Shown here: piece after piece, positions 58,765-64,000 of the stretch | How the letters are laid out: each line of letters opens with the position of its first letter | Position numbering within the stretch: position 1 is the stretch's first letter | Origin: an uncultured Oscillospiraceae bacterium | GTDB taxonomy: Bacteria; Bacillota; Clostridia; Oscillospirales; Acutalibacteraceae | Assembly: GCA_902492455.1 (NCBI GenBank) | Contig: CABULH010000018.1 | Span: 1 to 64,000 of the forward strand | Length of the DNA stretch: 64,000 nt | Direction of reading: 5' to 3' | Position numbers and translations under genes: made by a program | The notes under the pieces: generated by a model | The model's database searches: none | What the model was told of the DNA's origin: nothing | The model's input: the letters and a program-made list of their open reading frames with translations, nothing else

Positions 58765-60327
58765 TTGGAACTGACCGCCATGCTTCTGCTTTCCGCCGCC
58801 TGCGCCGCCTATGTTTTTGTGCAGGCGGTGTATTTTGTGCATATGCTGCAGCTCAACTCCTACCGCCCCGAGCGATACGCAAAATGGCGGCGGGAAAACC
58901 GCGCCCGGCTGCTGTCACCGCTCCGGCTAGCCGCGCCGCTTTTGTTGCTGCTTTTCGCCGGGCTGACCCCGATGATGGGGGCCTGGGCCTCCATTGCCGC
59001 TGTGATCCCTCTGGGGCTTTTCGCGCTGCTGAACATTCCTCCGCGGGCGAAAAAACCGCTGGTGGTTACCCATCGGGTGATGCGGCTGTTTGCAACGCTG
59101 GCAGTGCTGTTTTTATTGGCGGCAGCCGCTGCCTGGCTGCTGCCTTTGTGGGCCGCGCCGGTGGTTTTCGGCCTGTTTTCCTTCCCGGTTTTCTGGTGGG
59201 TGGCTCTGGCAAACAGAATCAACCAGCCTTTGGAGCGGGCGCTGGCCGCCCGGTATGTCCGGGATGCCCGCCGCCGTTTGGAGGCGTCGCCCCAATTGAC
59301 GGTCATCGGCATCACCGGCAGCTACGGCAAGACCAGCGCCAAGAATTTTCTCCACGCTCTGCTTTCAGTCAAATATAACGTGCTGATGACTCCAGAAAGC
59401 TATAACACCACCATGGGGGTGGTGCGCACCGTCCGGGAGCTGCTGAGGCCCAGCGATCAAATTTTCATCGCGGAAATGGGGGCCAAAAATCCGGGTGATA
59501 TCAAGGAAATCTGCGATCTGGTGCGGCCTCGCTACGGCATGATCACCTCCATCGGTGAGCAGCATCTGGAGACCTTCGGCACGGTGGAGAACATCATCCG
59601 CACCAAGTTTGAACTGGTGGACGCCTTGCCGTCGGAGGGCCGGGCCTTTCTCAATGTCGATAACCTCCACATACGGGGAAGAATTGTGAAAAACGTGCCG
59701 GTGATCAGCTACGGAGTGGAAGCGGCCGCGGGCGCCATGTATACCGCGACGGATATCGCTGTGGACGCGAACGGCTCCCGGTTTACCGTTACTGCTCCTG
59801 GCGGGGAAACCCGAGCCTTCACCACCAAGCTGTTAGGGTCCCATAATATCCAGAATCTGGTGGGCTGCATTGCCGTGGCCCATACCCTGGGGATTACCTT
59901 GGAGGAGCTGGTATATCCCGTCCGCATGCTGAAACCGGTTCCTCACCGGCTGCAGCTGCTGCCCAATGGGTATATCGATGACGCTTATAATTCCAATCCC
60001 GCCGGATTCCGGGCCGCTTTGGATGTGCTGGGCCTTTTTGAGGGCCAGCGGGTGCTGGTGACGCCGGGTATGGTGGAGCTGGGACAGCGGCAGGAGGAAT
60101 TGAACCGTGAATTGGGCGGTTATGCAGCATCGCGTTGCGACTATGCCGTCCTGGTGGGGGAGAAACAGGCGCCTCCCCTGCGAGAGGGACTGACTGCGGC
60201 GGGATTCCCAACCGACCGAATCTTTGTGGCTCACACCCTGCAGGAAGGGCTGAATTGGGTGAATGCCCTGCCCTTTGACCGGCTGCGGACGGTGCTGCTG
60301 GAAAATGATCTGCCCGATAATTTTTAA
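58765..60327 (+). CDS. MurF-like Mur ligase with N-terminal membrane helices
   Basis: A 520-aa protein. Residues 1 to about 160 carry five or so membrane helices, which canonical MurF lacks. The Mur ligase central domain follows: P-loop GITGSYGKTSAKNF (about 182-195), NTTMGVVRT, EMGAKNPGDI, and the C-terminal YIDDAYNSNPAGFRAALD. MurF adds D-Ala-D-Ala to the UDP-MurNAc-tripeptide. A TTG start follows GGAGG. It lies between a hydrolase and ddl. A second, cytosolic MurF elsewhere in the genome is likely. This one may act on a lipid-linked or alternative substrate. Confidence 0.85.
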   Translation: MELTAMLLLSAACAAYVFVQAVYFVHMLQLNSYRPERYAKWRRENRARLLSPLRLAAPLLLLLFAGLTPMMGAWASIAAVIPLGLFALLNIPPRAKKPLVVTHRVMRLFATLAVLFLLAAAAAWLLPLWAAPVVFGLFSFPVFWWVALANRINQPLERALAARYVRDARRRLEASPQLTVIGITGSYGKTSAKNFLHALLSVKYNVLMTPESYNTTMGVVRTVRELLRPSDQIFIAEMGAKNPGDIKEICDLVRPRYGMITSIGEQHLETFGTVENIIRTKFELVDALPSEGRAFLNVDNLHIRGRIVKNVPVISYGVEAAAGAMYTATDIAVDANGSRFTVTAPGGETRAFTTKLLGSHNIQNLVGCIAVAHTLGITLEELVYPVRMLKPVPHRLQLLPNGYIDDAYNSNPAGFRAALDVLGLFEGQRVLVTPGMVELGQRQEELNRELGGYAASRCDYAVLVGEKQAPPLREGLTAAGFPTDRIFVAHTLQEGLNWVNALPFDRLRTVLLENDLPDNF

Positions 60328-60347
60328 TAGAAACGAGTGGTTGCCAG

Positions 60348-61553
60348 ATGAAAACCAAGGTCGCCGTGCTTTTCGGCGGACGCAGCGTGGAGCATGAGGT
60401 GTCCATCATCTCCGGTATTCAGGCTTTTGCCGCCCTGGATCGGGGCAAATATGATCCGGTGCCGGTATACATCACCAAGGACAATCGGTTTTATACCGGT
60501 CCCCATATGGGAGAAATTGAACGGTACAAGGATATGGCATCCTGCCTGCGGGACGCCCAGCGGGTGTTGCTGGTGCCGGGCGATTCCGGAGTGGATATGG
60601 TGCGTTATCCCATGAAGAAATTCGGGAGCAATCTGGCAGGCAGCTTTGATGTGGCGATTCCAGTGGTTCACGGCACCAATGTGGAGGACGGTACCCTGAT
60701 GGGCTATCTGGAAATGCTGGGGGTTCCTTACGCCGCCTGCGACGTTACCGCTTCCGCCCTAGGGATGGATAAATACCTGATGAAGGCCGCCATGAAACAG
60801 GCGGGACTGCCGGTGCTGGATGCGATGCAGTTTACCGGCAAGGCCTATGCCCTGGACAGCGACGGCGTGATGGATCAGATCGAGGGGAAATTTCCCTATC
60901 CGCTGATCGTCAAGCCGGTGAATCTGGGGTCCTCGGTGGGCATTTCCAAAGCCGGGGATCGGACCGCCCTGCGGCAGGCGCTGGATACCGCTCTGGGATT
61001 TTCCGCCCGGGTACTGGTGGAGCCGGCGGTGCAGAACCTGCGGGAGATCAACTGCGCGGTGCTGGGAGACGCGGACGGCGCGGAAGCTTCGGTTTGTGAG
61101 GAGCCGGCGGGCAGCGATGAGATTCTCAGCTACAAGGATAAATATCTCAGCGGCGGAAAAGGGGCCAAATCCGCCGGAGCGAAAACCGCGGGGATGAGCA
61201 GCCTCAAGCGCCGCTGCCCGGCCGATATCCCGGAGGAATTGACCCAGCGGGTTCGCTCTCTGGCGGTGGATACCTTCCGCGCCCTGGGCTGCTCCGGCGT
61301 GGCCCGGATCGATTTTCTTAACGACACCCAGTCGGGAGATCTGTGGGTCAATGAGATCAACACCATTCCTGGCTCCCTTTCCTTCTATCTGTGGGAGGCG
61401 GCGGGATTGCCCTTTGACCGGCTGCTGGACCGGATGATCGAGCTGGCCTTCAAGCGGCAGCGGGAACGGGCGGCGCTGACTTTCAGCTATGACACCAATA
61501 TTCTGGACAGCGTCTCTCTGGGCGGCGCCAAGGGTGCGAAAAACGGCGGCTGA
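60348..61553 (+). CDS. ddl: D-alanine-D-alanine ligase (Ddl family)
   Basis: A 401-aa ATP-grasp enzyme. VAVLFGGRSVEHEVSIISGIQ, VVHGTNVEDGTLMGYLEMLG, VKPVNLGSSVGISKA and VNEINTIPGSLSFYLWEAAG are diagnostic. The omega-loop has the Lys-Tyr pair (YKDKYLSGG) of D-Ala-D-Ala ligases, not the His of VanA/VanB D-Ala-D-Lac ligases. About 15-20 extra residues, rich in Gly, Ala and Lys, follow that pair. The protein is longer than usual (310-370 aa). It follows the MurF-like gene by 20 nt. Confidence 0.92.
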   Translation: MKTKVAVLFGGRSVEHEVSIISGIQAFAALDRGKYDPVPVYITKDNRFYTGPHMGEIERYKDMASCLRDAQRVLLVPGDSGVDMVRYPMKKFGSNLAGSFDVAIPVVHGTNVEDGTLMGYLEMLGVPYAACDVTASALGMDKYLMKAAMKQAGLPVLDAMQFTGKAYALDSDGVMDQIEGKFPYPLIVKPVNLGSSVGISKAGDRTALRQALDTALGFSARVLVEPAVQNLREINCAVLGDADGAEASVCEEPAGSDEILSYKDKYLSGGKGAKSAGAKTAGMSSLKRRCPADIPEELTQRVRSLAVDTFRALGCSGVARIDFLNDTQSGDLWVNEINTIPGSLSFYLWEAAGLPFDRLLDRMIELAFKRQRERAALTFSYDTNILDSVSLGGAKGAKNGG

Positions 61554-61572
61554 ACCGCCTGAGAGGACGATA

Positions 61573-61935
61573 ATGGAGAAAGAAAAATTCCAGGATATCT
61601 ACGGCTATCTGAACCAGTATCCGCCGGAACTACGCGAAAGGATGCAGGAGCTACGGCGGATAATTCGGGAGGAGGCGCCCCAAGCCACCGAAAGAATCAG
61701 CTGGGGCATGCCCACCTTTTATTTCAAGGGAAATTTGGTGCATTTCGCCCTGCATAAAGTGCATATCGGCTTTTATCCAGGAGACAGCGGCGTCCGCCGA
61801 TTTGAGGATCAGCTGGGAGAATACAAGCATTCCAAGGGTGCGATCCAGTTTCCGCTGAGTCGGCCTCTGCCGGTGGAATTGATCCGGAAAATCGTGGCGT
61901 TCCGGGTAAAAGAGAATATGGGAGAGATCGTATAA
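61573..61935 (+). CDS. DUF1801 (YdhG/Fra-like) protein
   Basis: A 120-aa protein with the DUF1801 pattern (LRRIIREEAPQATERISWGMPTF, FALHKVHIGFYPG). B. subtilis members include a frataxin-like iron chaperone, but many homologues are uncharacterised. It follows ddl by 19 nt and may share its transcript. The start at 61573 follows GAGAGGACG. Confidence 0.82.
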   Translation: MEKEKFQDIYGYLNQYPPELRERMQELRRIIREEAPQATERISWGMPTFYFKGNLVHFALHKVHIGFYPGDSGVRRFEDQLGEYKHSKGAIQFPLSRPLPVELIRKIVAFRVKENMGEIV

Positions 61936-61938
61936 AAT

Positions 61939-61970
61939 AAGCGGCTGAGATGAAAGCATCTCAGCCGCTT
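61939..61970. terminator. Bidirectional terminator between convergent genes
   Basis: AAGCGGCTGAGATG pairs with CATCTCAGCCGCTT around an AAAG loop and is followed by GTGTTTATGG. It lies between the DUF1801 gene and the minus-strand aminopeptidase. Confidence 0.85.
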
Positions 61971-61981
61971 GTGTTTATGGC

Positions 61982-63388
61982 TTATTCCCGCGTCATCAAA
62001 GCAGAGAAGGCCTTGTGGGCCATGTGCACGTCCAGCTTGGACACCACTTCAAAAGGCGCGTGCATGCTCAGTACCGGCACGCCCATATCCACCGTGTCCA
62101 CATCCAGGTCGGCAATATATTTTGCCACGGTACCGCCGCCGCCCATGTCTACCTTGCCCAGCTCTCCGATCTGCCAAACCACGCCGTTTTTGTCCATCAG
62201 AGAACGGATACGGCCCATTAGCTCGGCGGAAGCGTCGGAGGTATCGGATTTGCCACGGGAGCCGGTGTATTTGGTGAGCACCACGCCTCGGTTAAGCCAG
62301 GCGCAGTTCCGAGGCTCCACCGTATCGGGGTAGATGGGATCCAGGGCCACGTTGACATCGGCGGAGAGACAGACGGACTGCTGCAGCACATGACGGCCTT
62401 CCGCGCCGAAGGCGGCAGCGATGTCCGCGATGAAATATTTCAGGAAGGCGGACTGCATACCGGTGTTGCCCTCCGAGCCGATTTCCTCCTTGTCCGCCAG
62501 AATGGTGACGGCGGTGTAGCTGGGATTGGAAAGACCCAGTATCGCGGTCAGGGCGGGATAAGCACAGACGCGGTCATCATGGCCGTAGCCGCCGATCATA
62601 CTGCGGTCGAAGCCCAGGTCCCGGGCCTTGAAAGCGGGAACCGCTTCCAGCTCCGCAGAGAGAAAATCCGCTTCCACGATACCGTATTTATCGTGGAGCA
62701 GCTTGAGAATATTCAGCTTCACCAATTCACTGCCTTTGTCCTCTTTGAAAGGACGGGAACCCACCAGAATGTTGAGATCCTCGCCTTTGATTACCTCGGT
62801 GGCGGGGCGTTTCATCTGTTCGGTGCCCAGGTGGGGAAGCAGATCAGTGACACAGAAAACCGGGTCGCTCTCATCCTCACCGATACGAATTTCCACCCGG
62901 GTGCCGTCCTTGCGGACGATAACACCGTGAAGCGCCAGCGGCATAGCGGTCCATTGATATTTCTTGATGCCTCCATAATAATGGGTGTCCAGATAAGCCA
63001 GATTGTGGTCCTCGTACAGAGGATTGGGCTTCATATCCAGACGGGGAGAATCGATGTGAGCCGCGGCGATGGAGACGCCGTCGGTGATAGGCCGGCTGCC
63101 GATCACCGCCAGCAGCAGAGCCTTGCCCCGATTGCTGTAATATACCTTGTCTCCCGGCTTCAGGGACTTGGTGCGGTCAAAGGGGACAAAGCCCGCTGCC
63201 TCCGCCTGACGAACGGCTTCAGCCACCGCTTCCCGCTCGGTTTTAGCCCTGTCCAGAAAAGCCTTATAGGCCTCGCAGTAGTCGTCCGCCTGGGTGACGG
63301 CTTCGTCATCCAATACTTTCCAGGCTTCCTCCGGGGTGTAGAACAATTCTTCTTTCAGCAGCTCCGCCGCGCTTTTTTCCTCTGCCAT
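61982..63388 (-). CDS. M18-family aminopeptidase
   Basis: A 468-aa dinuclear zinc peptidase of the M18 (aspartyl aminopeptidase) family. AAHIDSPRLDMKP, DKEEIGSEGNTG and GYGHDDRVCAYPAL carry the metal-binding and catalytic residues, with LSMHAPFEVVSKLD near the C-terminus. It removes N-terminal residues, often acidic, from peptides in the cytosol. AGGAGG precedes the ATG at 63388. It is followed by the bidirectional terminator. Confidence 0.94.
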   Translation of the reverse strand: MAEEKSAAELLKEELFYTPEEAWKVLDDEAVTQADDYCEAYKAFLDRAKTEREAVAEAVRQAEAAGFVPFDRTKSLKPGDKVYYSNRGKALLLAVIGSRPITDGVSIAAAHIDSPRLDMKPNPLYEDHNLAYLDTHYYGGIKKYQWTAMPLALHGVIVRKDGTRVEIRIGEDESDPVFCVTDLLPHLGTEQMKRPATEVIKGEDLNILVGSRPFKEDKGSELVKLNILKLLHDKYGIVEADFLSAELEAVPAFKARDLGFDRSMIGGYGHDDRVCAYPALTAILGLSNPSYTAVTILADKEEIGSEGNTGMQSAFLKYFIADIAAAFGAEGRHVLQQSVCLSADVNVALDPIYPDTVEPRNCAWLNRGVVLTKYTGSRGKSDTSDASAELMGRIRSLMDKNGVVWQIGELGKVDMGGGGTVAKYIADLDVDTVDMGVPVLSMHAPFEVVSKLDVHMAHKAFSALMTRE

Positions 63389-63433
63389 GGTTGAGACCTC
63401 CTGTTCATGATCGGTTTTGTATACTGAGGATTA

Positions 63434-64000
63434 TTATGTGATATGATACAGCTCCTGATACATTTCCTGCGCCTTGGCGATTTTTTCGCCGTAAGCGGCG
63501 GTTTCCGGGTAGGGGATTTCCTGCAGTGTCACCCCGTCGTCGGAATAGCGGGGATCCTCCAGCCAGCCCTTGACCCGGCCCTGGCCCGCGTTGTAGGCCG
63601 CTAAAGCGGTGTCCAGATTGCCGAACTGCTGGTGCAGCAGATACAGCACAAAGGCGCCGTAATGAATATTGGTTTCCGGATCAAACAGCTGCTGGGGAGG
63701 CATCAAAGGATTCACTCCAGCTCGCTGCTGCGCCCATTCGAAGGTATCGTCCGTCAGCTGCATCAGCCCCTTGGCGTCGGCGGAAGATACCGCGTCGGGA
63801 TCAAAACCGCTTTCTGTATAAATCAAAGCGAAAAGCAGAGAAGGAGCGAATTCATATTCCTCCGCGGCCCGGTTGACAAAAGCAGCGTATTTCATGGGAT
63901 ACACCGTTTCCATGTATCGCCGGTATCCCTGCCGCAGCAGCAACCCCGCTGCCGCCAGTATCGCCAGCAGCAGGGCGATTTGCGCCAGCAGGATAGCTGG
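63434..64000 (-). CDS. Lytic transglycosylase (SLT domain), truncated by window edge
   Basis: The frame stays open to the end of the window, so the start codon is outside it. The visible 188 codons begin with a hydrophobic anchor (ILLAQIALLLAILAAAGLLL) followed by a soluble lytic transglycosylase domain: LLFALIYTESGFDPDAVSSA contains the catalytic Glu, then GLMQLTDDTFEW and LAAYNAGQGRVKGWL. It cleaves the MurNAc-GlcNAc bond of peptidoglycan to give 1,6-anhydro products. A TTG at 63943 is in frame but would remove most of the anchor. Confidence 0.9.
   Translation of the reverse strand, partial: PAILLAQIALLLAILAAAGLLLRQGYRRYMETVYPMKYAAFVNRAAEEYEFAPSLLFALIYTESGFDPDAVSSADAKGLMQLTDDTFEWAQQRAGVNPLMPPQQLFDPETNIHYGAFVLYLLHQQFGNLDTALAAYNAGQGRVKGWLEDPRYSDDGVTLQEIPYPETAAYGEKIAKAQEMYQELYHIT

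Overview
The window looks like a chromosome segment of a moderately GC-rich, low-pathogenicity-signature anaerobic Firmicute (class Clostridia, probably Oscillospiraceae/Ruminococcaceae-like). The grounds are strong AGGAGG-type ribosome binding sites, frequent GTG/TTG starts, a single-polypeptide pyruvate:ferredoxin oxidoreductase, a stand-alone 2[4Fe-4S] ferredoxin, zinc-type r-proteins S4, S14, L24 and L36, and the Bacillus/Clostridium gene order around darA-holB-ricT-trmN6-rsmI. I see no tRNA, rRNA, CRISPR array, insertion sequence, phage gene or classical defence system.

Layout. 1-5.0 kb: a cytidylate-kinase-like protein, an ECF sigma factor with a membrane-anchored putative anti-sigma partner, a TetR regulator, a formamidopyrimidine glycosylase homologue lacking its catalytic proline, and an AT-richer orphan gene. 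5.1-8.1 kb: an AraC regulator divergent from a sugar isomerase/oxidoreductase pair, closed by a very strong hairpin terminator. 8.2-14.7 kb (minus strand): HD-domain protein, SbcC without an adjacent SbcD, a GT2-GtrA membrane glycosyltransferase, and a CorC/HlyC-type CBS transporter. 15.1-18.7 kb: nifJ. 18.8-22.6 kb: a lipoprotein, an exporter-like membrane domain fused to a degenerate HAD domain, and a cohesin/cadherin-like surface protein.

23.0-39.0 kb holds the complete S10-spc-alpha superoperon (rpsJ to rplQ, 32 genes including secY, adk, map, a KOW protein, infA, rpmJ and rpoA), all on the plus strand, with its own promoter, a structured 350-nt leader and a long structured spacer before rplB. 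39.2-49.0 kb: a QueG-like iron-sulfur protein, then an apparent operon of a SanA/YdcF-like membrane protein, an alanine-racemase-fold protein without the catalytic residues, and an Orn/Lys/Arg-decarboxylase-family enzyme; then darA, holB, ricT, a ferredoxin, trmN6, rsmI, a membrane DUF4375-like protein and a GNAT enzyme.

49.1-52.4 kb: a hexosamine-kinase-like protein and a sugar nucleotidyltransferase (minus) divergent from galE, together resembling a Leloir-type route. 52.5-57.5 kb: TetR divergent from an MMPL exporter and a large heptad-repeat extracytoplasmic partner. 57.6 kb: a remnant of an AraC regulator. 58.0-61.9 kb: alpha/beta hydrolase, membrane-anchored MurF-like ligase, D-Ala-D-Ala ligase and a DUF1801 protein. 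62-64 kb: an M18 aminopeptidase and a lytic transglycosylase cut by the window edge.

Most of the window is ordinary housekeeping DNA. The most unusual points are three enzyme homologues whose catalytic residues are replaced (Fpg-like, HAD-like, Alr-like) and the structured non-coding stretches of the r-protein operon.
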